Origin: Armillaria gallica
Taxonomy: Eukaryota; Basidiomycota; Agaricomycetes; Agaricales; Physalacriaceae
DNA length: 64,000 nt
Reading direction: 5' to 3'
Assembly (NCBI GenBank): GCA_037576215.1
Contig: JBANDB010000002.1
Span: 4,402,001-4,466,000 of the forward strand
Below the pieces are notes generated by a model that saw only the letters and a list, made by a program, of their open reading frames with translations, had not been told where the DNA came from and did no database searches. The position numbers and the translations under genes are program-made. This document shows positions 1-10,215 of the stretch, in pieces. Position 1 is the first letter of the stretch; each line of letters begins with the position of its first letter.

Positions 1-1428
1 GACACAGGATCGCATGGGCAGCATTGTCGCTACGTGATTCACGGACAGCTCGTAGTGTCCAGTTGACCTCGAAAGGCTTCATCCATCAGTGAGGGACCTC
101 TTGAACCTTTGCACTGACCGCTTTGGGTGCAGCTACCATTGGCGAGGTCACCTCGACCCCCTCGTTAGGGAGATCTTCGTGGCACGAGTCAGTGATTTGG
201 GTGGGGTCAGAAGCGTCGCAATGCGAGGCTTTGGTAAAATCGTCAGGCTGCCAGCGGCAAGCCATCTTCGGAATGAGGTGTCGTCCTCTTCGTCAGGTAC
301 CTCTACCATGATTACCTGATGCCCCCTCTTTACCACCTGGGCGCTAGCAGCTTCCTGTCCATCGGCTTTCTTGTCGTCCTGGCCCTCCACTACGGAACAG
401 GAGGTGCGTTTCCCAGAGGTGCTGTCCTGATCTTGGCTGCTAATATGTGTGGGGACAGCAGACTCGACTTGTGCCGTAGCGATGGTCTTACCAGCCCAGT
501 CCGTTACCTCTGGGCCCACAGGGTCCCTCGTTTCTTTCGGCATTCCAGGGTGCCCTGTGTCTCGTCGGGTCTTGAGGCCCAGGGGGCTCTTCCCTCGCAT
601 TGGGCCCTCTTGTTCGGTCGGGGCCATCGGTCGTTCGACAGTTTTTGGTCCTTCCACTTTGCCTGCGGACGCGTCCTTTCTCTGCTCGGAGAGAAACACC
701 CTGCGGTCATGCAGGGAGGCTTTGTCAGAGTGTGCGCGAGGCGCTAGCCCTGCCCTGTCTGGTCAGGCCTTCATCACTGCGGTAGCCGTTCCCAAAGTGT
801 CGCCCCTTTCAACAGGGACAACTAGCTGGCTATGCATCACAGGGTGATTGCCTTTGCTGCTGCTGCTAAGGGTCAGGTGCCTCGACTGAGGCTCCGCTGT
901 TACAACAGGTGGTGATATGGTGGTCACCTTTTTGATCGATGCTTTCACTCGCAATGAGCTACTCACCAGTCGATTAGCCGGTCATGTTGCAGGGATTTCT
1001 CCCTCTTCGGCATGCGTAAGAGAGCCTGCAACTATCCCTCCTTGTGGGGGAGAGATGTTTACAGAGTCGTTAGTCAGGTCCATGTCCCTAAGGATGTCGT
1101 ATCGGTTGTTCGATTCTAGTAAGGGTGTGTGGGTGTAAGTTGGTAAGTGGCACGTAGGCCGTATATTGTTCATATCAACAGAAGTCGTGGTAGAAACGAC
1201 CCTGCACTTGGGGGTCAGGGTATAGCTGAATGCGTAAGTAAAATGTCTGTATGTAGAGAAGAATCAGTCTGCTCAGTGGGGAAAGGTGCACACCCATTAA
1301 GTCCTTGGTTGTCGTGGTGGAATTGAGTGCTGGACGACCTACTCTTTTACCTTCTCCACCTTCATGCTGTTGGTGAGTGGTATTTTGCCTGTTGTGACTG
1401 CATGAACCTCCTTTCTCTTCTTCTTCGG
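1..1428 (-). pseudogene. GyA gag-protease linker, decayed
   Basis: The best open stretch (699-148) is a charged, low-complexity linker. It shares blocks with the linkers of GyE (61847-60918) and GyC, including DPVGPEVTD, QVESAVPTHIS and a KRGHQV..EVPD..D motif. In all copies this segment sits between the CCHC knuckle and the protease, and no enzyme motif is visible in it. Beyond about position 148 the similarity stops at an arginine-rich frame change. Its function is unknown; it may be a spacer within a Gag-Pol polyprotein. Confidence 0.6.
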
Positions 1429-3425
1429 GCAATCCTTGAGATATGCCCCGTCTCATGGCAGTTGAAGCACCATCCTTTGGACATGTACTTCTTTTGGTTG
1501 ATCTGCATCCTCGCATCATCCCCCTTCAGTGTGTACCAGCCTCTGAAATCATGCGGTCTGTCCGCCGGTTTGTTCAGCGAGGAACTTGTCGTGCACCCTC
1601 TGCGGTGTGTTTCGGATTGCTGGAGGCAGTAATCTGCTTCTGGTTCCCCTGGGGTCGTCTGTCGCGCAAGTCGATGCCGTGGATCTGGTTGTATGCGTTA
1701 TTGCGCTGCCTTTCTTCGTACATGACAAGAATGTGCTCCTTCCATTCGTCGTATGTCTGGGGGAGTCCTATGCCGATGCTGGCGATGATCCTGGTGTAGC
1801 TCATGGGTACCCCTGCTCGTACTGCAGCGACCATCATTCCTCATGGTCCTGTATTGTCACATCTTCCTGCCAAGGTGGCCTCTATCTCCAGCTTCTGGAA
1901 GAAGACGGTGGCCACGTCTGACCCCATCTTCATCTCCTTCATCTTTTTCTCGTGCAGCTCTTCGACGGCCAGGTCCCTGAACTGTTCCTTGAACTCGTGG
2001 ATGAAGTCGTCCCAGTGTGGGTATCGGTACCGCAGGCCAACGGGGTCTCAGGAATCATCTACCCAATAATGTTTTCGTCAGTGGTTCCACCAGTCCTTGG
2101 CCTGTTTCGTGAGGTGAGAGGTCGCGAAGACCACCATTAGCGAAAAGACCCTGTGGAATTGGTGGCGGAACACCTCGAAGTAGGTGTTGCAGTCCCCAAT
2201 GAATCGGTCGATGTTGTCATGGTCTCCTTCGAACAGCTCGGGCGGTCTCATGAGGATTGGCCTCACTCCAAGGAAGGCCGGGGGGTCGGCTGCGTCCCAG
2301 TCGCCTACTGGTCCCTGTCCTGGTGGGGTCCAGCTGGGTGGTCTTGGGATCGAATAGTTGTCGGGGTCTGGCCGATATGGTGGGACTCCTGGTTATCCCC
2401 TCTGTTGCTGCCTTTGTCATAGGTCAAGCAGGTCATCTTGCAGCTGCACATTTTTGTCGCACAACTGGGCCATCTGTCGGAGAGCCTGTAGTAGTCAGCC
2501 CTCGTCGGTGGGCACTGGTGGTGGTCCTGGCAGCTGTGCTGGCCCTCCCCAGTCCCCTGCCTGTGCCTTCCATTTCTTCTACTCCTGCCCCTGCTACTAG
2601 TCTGCTCATTCTTGGGCCCATATATCCGGGCTAACGTGGGTTTCACTGTCGGGGCAGCGAATCGGGAGTGGTTCTGGGAACTCCATGTCGAGGTCCCTGA
2701 ACGTTTCCCAGTCGAGGTTGAATCCCTCAGCGAGATTCTCCCTCCAGGCATTCGTGCTCCAGGACTGCAAGGGCATTGAGGTCGGCCTCGAGTACTGCCT
2801 GCTCCTCTGCCATCCTTGGCCGTACTCCGACTCCATCTCCCTGATATAGCAGTCCCACTCGCATCTCCGTCCTGATTTGTCTTCCTGCCGATGGGGGAAA
2901 TAGGGTCCAGTCCTGGTTGGCATGAATTTGGGCTGCAATTCCAGGGGTCCAACTGTCATAGAAGGTTCCCTCAGAGTTCCGTTGCCCCATGGGTTCGTCT
3001 CCTCATTCAGTGGTGAGGTAGTAGCCCATGTGGACTCATGGGTACTGGTTGTGGGGCCAGCCTGCTTGTGCGTTGAAGTCTTGCTGTCTGAGTTCCCAGG
3101 CAGCGGTGACGTGGGAGCTGAGAACTACTTGGTCGATGTCGGTGAGCTCGGGCCACTCGTAGTCAGGGCCATCTGGGTTGAGGGGGTCGCTGTCTCTTCA
3201 GACGCGGACCGGGTCAGCGAAGGGGTCGGGGTCGGTATCAGAGTCAGAGTCCTCCCAGAGGTTTGGTTCTGTCGCTCCGGGGAAGGGGATCGGGTCAGAG
3301 TTGTTGGTGGGGGTGAAGGGGAGCATGCCTGTCAGTTCTGGGTATTCTGGTCGGGGGTTGGATATTCCCTCGCAAAGAGCCAGCCGGGTGGTGGTGCACC
3401 CTTGGCTGCAGTGTTAGGTCAAAGC
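1429..3425 (-). pseudogene. GyA gag, capsid-like part and zinc knuckle
   Basis: Gag packages the element RNA in cytoplasmic particles. The stretch 2266-2078 has ELFEGDHDNIDRF...YFEVFRHQFH, matching FKGDSNDIDRF...HFDVFNRHFRHH in GyC. The stretch 1837-1574 has TYDEWKEHIL..YEERQRNNAYNQ, matching the YEDWKARLL..DYNW capsid block of GyC. A retroviral CX2CX4HX4C knuckle (CFNCHETGHIS|KDC) lies at 1469-1429 but is split by the loss of one base at 1438-1439. Stops and frame changes occur throughout 3425-2300. The N-terminal part continues at 6498 beyond the inserted TA element. Confidence 0.7.
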
Positions 3426-3427
3426 TA

Positions 3428-3480
3428 ATGGTTATAACCACCTATCACTTTGCCAAATTTGTGGTTATTAACCACCTCTC
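3428..3480 (+). repeat. Left terminal inverted repeat of the TA element
   Basis: Starts ATGGTTATAACCA, followed by a second near-palindrome GTGGTTATTAACCAC about 30 bases in. It pairs with the right end at 6440-6495. The doubled palindromes could be transposase binding sites, which is an inference. Confidence 0.65.
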
Positions 3481-3989
3481 AATTGGGCACAAACCCAAGC
3501 CATCTCTGCTCTGAATGATGCTCCCAAAGCAGCAGGCAGTATCAAATAACCAGATAATCATGGTTATTTCTCTCACAGTGAGATTTTATTCATCCAAAAA
3601 TTAATATTGTGCTACAGCATACAAAAAAGGCAGCTACACTTAAAACTGGCAACACTGCCCTCTTAGTGCAAGGATCCTAAATTAATCAAATTCCCGCCGT
3701 TTAGCTCAATGTACAGGTGCACAGACTGACATTTGAGAACAAAAAAAGATCCCAAGGATGCACCGATCCAATCCCGACTGGGCGCAGGCAATGTGAGATG
3801 GATGCGATGCATCGAGAACGGATGACTTTTATTTCTATTACAAAAAGCCAAAAACAAAATTATTTACACAGACAAAGATTCAAACAAAGGCTCTTGTTAA
3901 GCAATAGGACACTTAAACCACTGTACCAACAGGTCATATTTATATTAGAAACTATAGTATATTTATCTATCTGAATACATGAGAAATAT
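3481..3989. other. AT-rich left margin of the TA element
   Basis: No coding signal was seen. A third sub-terminal copy of the AACCA..TGGTTAT motif lies near 3550-3570. The rest is A-rich, with short runs such as AAAAAAA near 3742. Confidence 0.5.
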
Positions 3990-5085
3990 CAATAAAAAAA
4001 AACCCTGCCGTTGTACAGCGTACAGCAACAGCGGGGCATTGAAGGTGCGGGTGGGCATGGGGATAGCGTTGTCTGCAGGCATAGAGCTCTGGTCGCCTAA
4101 CTACGTGGTCACTAGGTGGATGAAGGACTAATTGCCCTGGTGGGAGCCAACCAAAGTGGCGGGTGGGGGTCAACAACCATTCCTCAGCGATTACGGGGTC
4201 CGACGGGAGAACGTGGGTCACCATTGCGTTTGCCATAGTCAGTAATGGGGGTGTAGAGGTCGTCGAGAGCATGGCGATCTTGTTGCAGGAGATACGTGCC
4301 AGAAAAGGCGGGCGTCGGGATGGTGAGCGGGCAGGCGGCTACAGCAGTGTCGGGGGAGAGAATAAACTTGAGATTCGTAATCCCCCACTCAAATAGTGGG
4401 AGATGCACGAGTTTGGGGTATGTAGGCGAGCTAGGTGGCACGGGGCACCTTGATGTTGGACTGGGGTTGGGTAGGCAGCGGCGGGCTTCATGGCAGTCAC
4501 GTAGCCACAATATTAGATGCGTTCTGGGTGCCCTCCATTCGCCCTCCGGTGCCCCAAAGGTTGTGTCCATCGCCGTCATTGCTGGCCATCGGGGTCCCGA
4601 TGTCGGTCCCGCCCTGCTGCTCGAACCCTCCCGCCCTCCTGCAGTCCTCCTCCATTGTTTTCTGCCCGTGCGAGCCTTTCCCTACGTCCTCCCATGGCCC
4701 AGCAACAGAGCCTGACGAGCACTGCCCCTGGCCGTGGTCGCTGTCATCGATGCATCCCTCATGGTCGTCGTCGCTTGTTTGCCAGAATTTGGGCCTCCTG
4801 CTCTCAGATGGCGGCCGATATCGCATCCCCAGGCATATTCAAGGTTGTTCAGGAGTGTAAATGTCGTACTGGATGCCGATTGTCCTCGATGTGGATGCGA
4901 GGTAGGCTCGGTCAGTCGGAATGGGGATGGGGGCAGTATTTGGGGCAGTGGGGACACCATTGGGGTGTCGCAGTCGTTGTCGTCGACGAAGCTCAGTGTC
5001 TCGTCCGTCGCATGGCGCTACGGATGGTCCTGCCTCATTGGAGGGCTTACGCAAGGTCAGTGGGAGAGGAATAATCGCTAAAAGT
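3990..5085. other. GC-rich core of the TA element, unidentified
   Basis: Composition jumps from AT-rich to GC-rich exactly over this span. Open frames exist on both strands: plus 4517-5074 (185 codons), and minus 4579-4184, 4960-4682 and 4272-3967. GC-rich DNA has few stops, so openness on both strands is weak evidence. The minus-strand reading is proline- and glycine-rich with no motif I recognise, and it needs frame changes. It could be a captured host gene fragment or an old transposase lost to frameshifts. Confidence 0.3.
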
Positions 5086-6439
5086 ACCTAAAACACTAGT
5101 AAGTATTATAAAAAAATAAATACATACCTTTTACCCCTGTCAGAGGGCTGTTGAGCAAGTGGAAGGACGTCGCGGTGGTGGGAGGTGGTGGTAAGAGGTC
5201 AGAAAAGAAGTAGCATAGCCACTTGATCATTGCTCAGATGGTCGGACCGCAGTGATCGAGAGTGCGGGATGAATGCTCAAGATTCATCCGCTGCTCGAAC
5301 TACTTATTCCGACATCCCATAAACCTTCGGAATATTTAATAGCAAGTTGTTGTTATGTATATATGTACAATTCAATAGCTCGGGATGCAATGGGAAGTAG
5401 ATAAATACAATTTAATTGAATTTTCATCATTTATCTATCTTTTTCAACAGCATATGCCCTTCATACATCTCTGTCTTCACTTGGACAGCAGCAGAGGTGT
5501 TGTATATTCAATCATTTACATGATACTATGTTGCCAGCCTTTCCGATCTACCCCGATATGCCAATACGTGTGCACATAGGATGTAGCAGTTTTCGACGGC
5601 ACCTAACGTGCATTCATCAATAGTTCTTGGTTCATGTTTCATACTGACTTTAATATGATTTTAAATAAATATGGCTATTTCGTCAGAAATACTCTACTGT
5701 ATGCCACAAGAATAAAATAATATCTTAATTGACTATATTTCAAGGCTTCTAGATGCTTTTCGCGGCTTCAGAAAATATGGTCGGTCCACATTGAAGCCAT
5801 TTGTTTCATGAATTCGGAATCGGTCCAAATCTCAGTTCATCCGGCAATGTCTGAAAATCATCGAAATTAGCTTTCTCTCCTGAAACGAAAGATTTACAGC
5901 ACTATGTACATTTATGAAAATATAAATCTGAATACAAGATAAATAAAATGCTTTTTCAGACCTAAGAAATATGATGGAATCCAATGTGTACTCTTGAAAA
6001 CTGCCTGGCTGCCAGATTGGGAATGATCTGCTCCCACGGTAAACACATCCTGGCTCACCCCAACGCATCCAGCTAAAATAAGCAGTGCACATGTGGGGAG
6101 AGGGCGTAGATGCAATCAAATATATTTTTCCCGTGCGTGCAATTTTTTTTGTGCCTAAATGATGAGCGGAGGCACGGGAATTACAGTCCCACCCATACCC
6201 AAGGCCAGACCTAACTATTTGGGCCGTGGCAGTGTCATGGGAGCATTACATTAGCTCATCTGTGCGCTGGTGAAATTTATTTGCCTGGCTGACTCAAAAA
6301 AGCTAGGAAGGGCTAAATTTATGATTTTATAGTCCAGTTTGCAAGGTTGAGGTATAAATAAAATATGGATGGCAATTCTGCTCATTATGGATGCAAAATA
6401 GGGCCCAAACCAAGCCCTGCTAGCAAATTTTCTCCCCTA
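5086..6439. other. AT-rich right margin of the TA element
   Basis: No gene, repeat array or recognisable motif was seen. Short open frames here (for example 6119-5832 minus) have no family features. Confidence 0.4.
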
Positions 6440-6495
6440 GCGGGAGCATGGTAAATAACCATGATTTTGCCAAACCACTCTATGGTTATAACCAT
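6440..6495 (-). repeat. Right terminal inverted repeat of the TA element
   Basis: Read on the minus strand it starts ATGGTTATAACCA, then TTTGGCAAAAT, then ATGGTTATTTACCATG. This mirrors the order at the left end with scattered changes. TA follows at 6496-6497. Confidence 0.65.
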
Positions 6496-6497
6496 TA

Positions 6498-7747
6498 TGG
6501 TTTGGTCTAATACTACGTCTGTGACTGGGTGGCGTCCAACTTGGGTTCCCTGTTCTGGGTGGCATTCTGCCCAAACCACTCGTTAAGGTCTGTGTTGTCT
6601 GGGGGCTGTACCGGTTGTTCCCACTCCCGTAGCCACGGAGAAAGGTTCTGTTCGAACCAGGCGGCAATTGTGGCCTGGTCGTGTTCGCTGATGTAGGGGA
6701 TACCACCCTCATCCTCGGGGAAGGCGGCTCCTCGTCGTGCAGGCCGTAGCCTCATCGTCTGGTTCAGAACGGGTTGTTTGACCTCAGCGGGGGGCTCGGC
6801 AGATCGCCGTAACCTGCTGGGGCCTGGGGTTGCATTTCGGGGTTCATGTTCATCGGCGGAGGAGCACCGAATGGCAGTCGTCCTCCTGCGGGCCGTGCCC
6901 ATCGTTGGGTGTCTGGATGCCAGACTCGTCCAACCCATTGTTCGTCTGGGTTGGGGGATGTAGGGGTCATCATAGTGTCAAGGGAAAGGGGTGGTTCGGA
7001 AGTTGGTTCGAGGATCCCTTGGCAGTAGGATCCCAGTTCTGGTGAGGAGATTCCGGATCTCCTCGATGTATGCAATGGTGAGAAGAACAGTGAGGAAAAT
7101 AAGTGTGGCAAGGGCAATTGCTATGCCGATGCTGATGGTCTGGGTCGGGGTTAAATCTGTGATCATTTGTTTCTCTGTCGGTGGCAGGTCTATCGGAGGG
7201 GTCGAGGGTTGATTCATTGGTGCTCTCAGTACACCACAAAGAGTAATTCTATGAGCAGTACGGCAAGGTTATCGAAGAGCACAATGTCTTCTTCAGTTGG
7301 TGTTGGGGGGGGGGGGGGTGTTGAGCGGCGTCGTGGATGGTGAGGGATGGTTCTGGAATGAGATGGTGGGAAGGCATGTAGTGCCACAGGGGTCTTGTCT
7401 GGTTTTCTTCATCCTCAGTCTGGTAGCCAAGATAACAAAGAAGGGCGAGGATGAAGATGAGAGCGGCACTAAAGAAGGCAGCGAGGATGATGGTGAGGAT
7501 AATGCAGGGTTTGGTTGGGAATTCTATCATGCGGGGTTTAATCGATGTTTGAGTTGTAATTGCCCCCATAGTACCCGCAATAGTCGTAGTACTGATCCTC
7601 CTCATAATCTCTGGGGTCTGGGTCCTGTCTCTTTGGGTGCTTCCTCTTCTTGTTGTTTCTGGGTTTCTTTCCCCTGCCTCCTTCAACGTTCTTTTGTTTG
7701 GGGTTCTTCCAGTTCCGGATGTGTTTCAGTTGTCGGCTGGGATGCAT
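6498..7747 (-). pseudogene. GyA gag N-terminal half with two hydrophobic segments
   Basis: This begins just inside the primer site. Reading leftward, a basic start (7747-7538, rich in K and R, then an acidic DYEEDQYYDY run) leads by frame change into a segment with a strong membrane-type stretch at about 7506-7423 (CIILTIILAAFFSAALIFIL). A second frame starting at 7217 has another (7139-7068, ISIGIAIALATLIFLTVLL). Proline-rich sequence follows (PNPDEQWVGRVWHPDTQRW), then an acidic part (EDEGGIPYISEHDQATIAAWF) down to 6513. GyC and GyD also have one hydrophobic segment at the start of gag. Three frames are used, so it is not translatable as one protein today. Confidence 0.55.
7305..7318 (+). 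repeat. Run of 14 G
   Basis: A 14-base G homopolymer interrupts the gag N-terminal frame (a poly-proline run on the minus strand). Such runs slip in replication and are often miscounted in sequencing, so the local frame change may be real or technical. Confidence 0.9.
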
Positions 7748-7786
7748 AAGAGATTTCCTCGGTATACAATAGGGAATATAGTAGAA

Positions 7787-7799
7787 AGCTTTGAGCTAA
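7787..7799 (-). promoter_or_regulatory. GyA primer binding site, self-complementary type
   Basis: On the minus strand TTAGCTCAAAGCT lies one base inside the LTR edge (7801). It has the same sequence as the sites in GyC (28654-28666) and GyD (45959-45971). It is complementary to the AGCTTTGAGCTAA segment found in the LTRs of this family about 35 bases after the TATA box. In the GyA LTR itself that segment has changed at two positions. Confidence 0.6.
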
Positions 7800-7800
7800 T

Positions 7801-8177
7801 TGTTATGCCCGGACTTGGGTGGAACAAGTAAGTGCAAACTTGAGATAACCTCACACTTCGGGTTGAATCTCAAGGGCAGCAATACTCGCAGACCATGAGT
7901 GCAAGCGGTAATGTGTAGCAGGAAGTTGAGAGGATAAGTCCGGTATGTATTAACTTAGCTTGAAGCTAGGGTACAAGGCTGAGAGCTACGCTACTTATAT
8001 ACTCGTTCATTTGGTTCTATATATAGACAGTTCATGCGGTTGTCGGACGATAAACGTCAGAAGGCCTGTCAGTATCTGGGCAGCTGAGCAAACATGCTGG
8101 AGTCGTTCAGTAATCGTGTGATCTTGCCGAGGTGCCGAGATAAGATAAGATAAGGAAAAAGTGGAAAAATTGTAACA
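7801..8177 (-). repeat. GyA 5' LTR
   Basis: On the minus strand it starts TGTTACAATTTT and ends GGGCATAACA, giving TG...CA ends over 377 bases. It contains three tandem GATAAG near its outer edge (8135-8155), a TATA-like TATATAAG and the family's AGCTT.AAGCTAA block. The LTR supplies promoter and polyadenylation signals. Confidence 0.75.
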
Positions 8178-9640
8178 AGGAAGCTGAGAAGCATAAGTCT
8201 GAGAAGGAGGTAGAGAGTAAGAAGAATGAGCCTGAGAACCCTCCCAAAAAGAAGAAAGCAAGTATGGAGGAGATAAAAGATGCAGATGACTTTATCCAGA
8301 GTAACTTCAAGCTGGCAAAGAATTTTATACTAGAAGAAGCAGAGCAAGAATTAGATACCAGGTCCCCTAGAGACACACCATGTATTAACAGAGATACCTT
8401 CAGAGTATGAATGGAAGGATTATCCTGCCTCAGATCCTGAATCCACTCTGTTTGGGATCTGTTCTAAATACAAGAGACCACCAGGGCTATCAGCACAAGG
8501 AGTTTCTGTCCTCTCAGGCTATGTACTCAATGTGGAGAATGAACCAGTAGACTTGTGATTAGATTTGTGTGCCAACGTCACTCTGCTCTCTGACAAATTC
8601 TATAAGAAGCTAGTGAAGCTACCATCTCTGAAAACACACTCACACATGAAGCTCTTTCAACTCACTGATAAGACAAAGCAAATTGAGGGCTAGACATCAC
8701 TATATCTATTCTGATGCAGACCCAACAGGACACCTTAGTGGAGACTGAAGCCAAAGCTTATATCATACCTAACATGTCAGTTCCTATCCTGGTGGGGGAA
8801 GGCTACCAGCAGAACTATGAAATCTCCATTAAAAGGGATGTACGGAAAGGAACTTCAGTACACTTCAGGTCTGAACTTTTCTCTGTACAAGCTGAAGCTG
8901 TGGGATCTACAGATGACTACAAAGCTCTAAGAGCAAGTGTTCATGACGTGATTCACTTCATAAAAAGGAAAACACATCAGAGAAACTGTTTCAAAAGACA
9001 ACAGACAAAGAAGAGGAGTGAAATCTTTAATAGTATAGTTAGGGCTGACCATGACTACTGCCTAAAGCTGAATAGCTGCACAAATATATGAGTTGAAAGG
9101 AACTTTGAGGAAGAAGGAGAGTGAATTGTAGAAAAGGGACTGTTACTAGAAAGCAAAGTCTCATACTTCACCACTCTGAACATACTAATCAGTTCCTGGA
9201 ATCCAGTAGTCCCAGTGCTGAATCTGAGCCATTTACCCCACATGATAAGGAAAGAAGAGGTTATTGGAAGCATCTTCTGAGTAGAGGAGTTCTTCAACAC
9301 TCCTAGAAGTGAAGAGGAGCTGATTCAAATGGAGGTCCTTACTGCCCAAATTCAAGACTTAGTAAACATCCAGCTAGATAATAGTGGTCATGAGGCTCAG
9401 CTGGAAAGCGAAGATGAACTTGAACAAGAGGAAGAAGAGTTGGGGCCCAAGACAGCAGCCATACCAGATCCTACCTCTATCCTTTCAAGTATATTTCAAG
9501 ATGTTATAGATGTGGGCTCTATACCCGAGCATTTGAGGGAAGAAGTGTGGACTATGTTGGAAAGCCACATAGGAGCTTTTGGATTTGATGGTCGACTCAG
9601 GAATCACCCAGCCAAAGCCTGAATTTATATGAAAGAAGGA
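8178..9640 (+). pseudogene. GyG protease region
   Basis: It opens with a Lys/Glu-rich linker in frame with the left edge. The retropepsin-type segment near 8540-8610 reads PVDL*LDLCANVTLLSDKFY, with the expected catalytic Asp and a stop where Arg is usual. A stretch at 8714-9091 (AYIIPNMSVPILVGEGYQ.NYEI) matches the usual region after the protease in this lineage. A highly acidic segment follows at 9329-9622. Retropepsins cut the Gag-Pol polyprotein; this copy cannot. Confidence 0.6.
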
Positions 9641-9690
9641 ACAGAGCCTATCTCTGTGCCTATGTATATAGCCTCCCTGCCAAGGAGGTC

Positions 9691-10215
9691 ATGGATAGAC
9701 AGATTGACATCTGGTTTGAGCAAGGAGTTATTGAACCATTGAAGAGCCCATGGAGTGCTCCAGTAGTGATTGCATACTGTAATAGCAAACTTCGCTTCTG
9801 CATCAACTACAGGAGGCTGAACACTGAAACTATTCCTGATGAGTTTCTTATCCCCAGGCAATCCAACATTTTAGCTACTTTGTCAGGAGTGCAAGCCTTG
9901 TCCTCCTTGGATGCTCTGTCAGGGTTTACTCAATTGGAAATACATGAAGAAGATGTTGAGAAAACAGCCTTCAGGACACACCATGGGTTGTTCCAGTTCT
10001 TGCATTTAGATGATATCGTGGTATATTTCAAGATGTATGAGGAACACATAGGGCACCTCGATAAGGTCCTTTCAGCCACTGGAAATGCAGGAATCACACA
10101 CTCTCCCTCCAAGTGCCACTTCTTTTATAATTCAATACTCCTGCTAGGCCATCAGGTAATGAGACAGGGACTAGCTATGCATAATGAGAAGGTCAAGGCT
10201 GTCATTGAGTTATGA
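9691..10215 (+). pseudogene. GyG reverse transcriptase, palm deletion
   Basis: Recognisable RT blocks are WFEQGVIEPLKSPWSAPVV, LRFCINYRRLN, the motif-A region SSLDALSGFTQLEIHEED and FRTHHGLFQF. This last is followed directly by LHLDDIVVYF (the catalytic YxDD equivalent). The roughly 40 residues that normally separate FQF and the catalytic aspartates (MPFGL.NAP..FQ) are missing, so the frame stays open but the fold cannot be complete. Next comes the thumb-region block LLGHQV, then a stop at 10213. Confidence 0.75.

Larger units (their letters stand above)
3428..6495. mobile_element. TA-flanked DNA element with palindromic ends, inserted in gag
   Basis: Both ends carry an inverted ATGGTTATAACCA: direct at 3428, and as its complement ending at 6495. 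Each end is flanked by TA (3426-3427 and 6496-6497). Removing the segment and one TA brings together two parts of one Ty3/gypsy gag. The inverted similarity continues inward with TTTGSCAAA and TGGTTATTWACCA. TA duplication is typical of the Tc1/mariner group. No transposase could be recognised inside, so the element is non-autonomous, or its gene is unfamiliar or destroyed. The margins are AT-rich and the core (3990-5085) is GC-rich. Confidence 0.65.
1..8177 (-). mobile_element. GyA: 5' half of a Ty3/gypsy retrotransposon, interrupted
   Basis: Reading leftward, the copy has a 5' LTR (7801-8177), a primer site, the N-terminal half of gag, a foreign 3.07-kb element, the rest of gag with a zinc knuckle, and the gag-protease linker, where the window ends. 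The linker resembles those of GyC, GyD and GyE, for example in the run DPVGPEVTDWAGKT, so it is the same family but a divergent member. Protease, RT and integrase must lie beyond base 1. The coding frames shift repeatedly, so it is a dead copy. It directly abuts a plus-strand gypsy pol at 8178, which starts mid-protein, so GyA probably inserted into that older element. Confidence 0.8.

Noticed and set aside
319..847. Plus-strand open frames at the left edge, and 2922-3428, 38934-39302, 57689-58397 and similar
   Set aside because: They are antisense to gypsy gag, linker or pol, whose minus-strand motifs explain the sequence.
4517..5074. A 185-codon plus-strand open frame as a host gene
   Set aside because: GC-rich DNA has few stops, the opposite strand is also open, and the product is Arg/Cys/Ser-rich with no motif.
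6978..7686. A host membrane protein gene
   Set aside because: It lies directly after an LTR and primer site, continues into gag-like sequence, and other gypsy copies have a hydrophobic segment in the same place.
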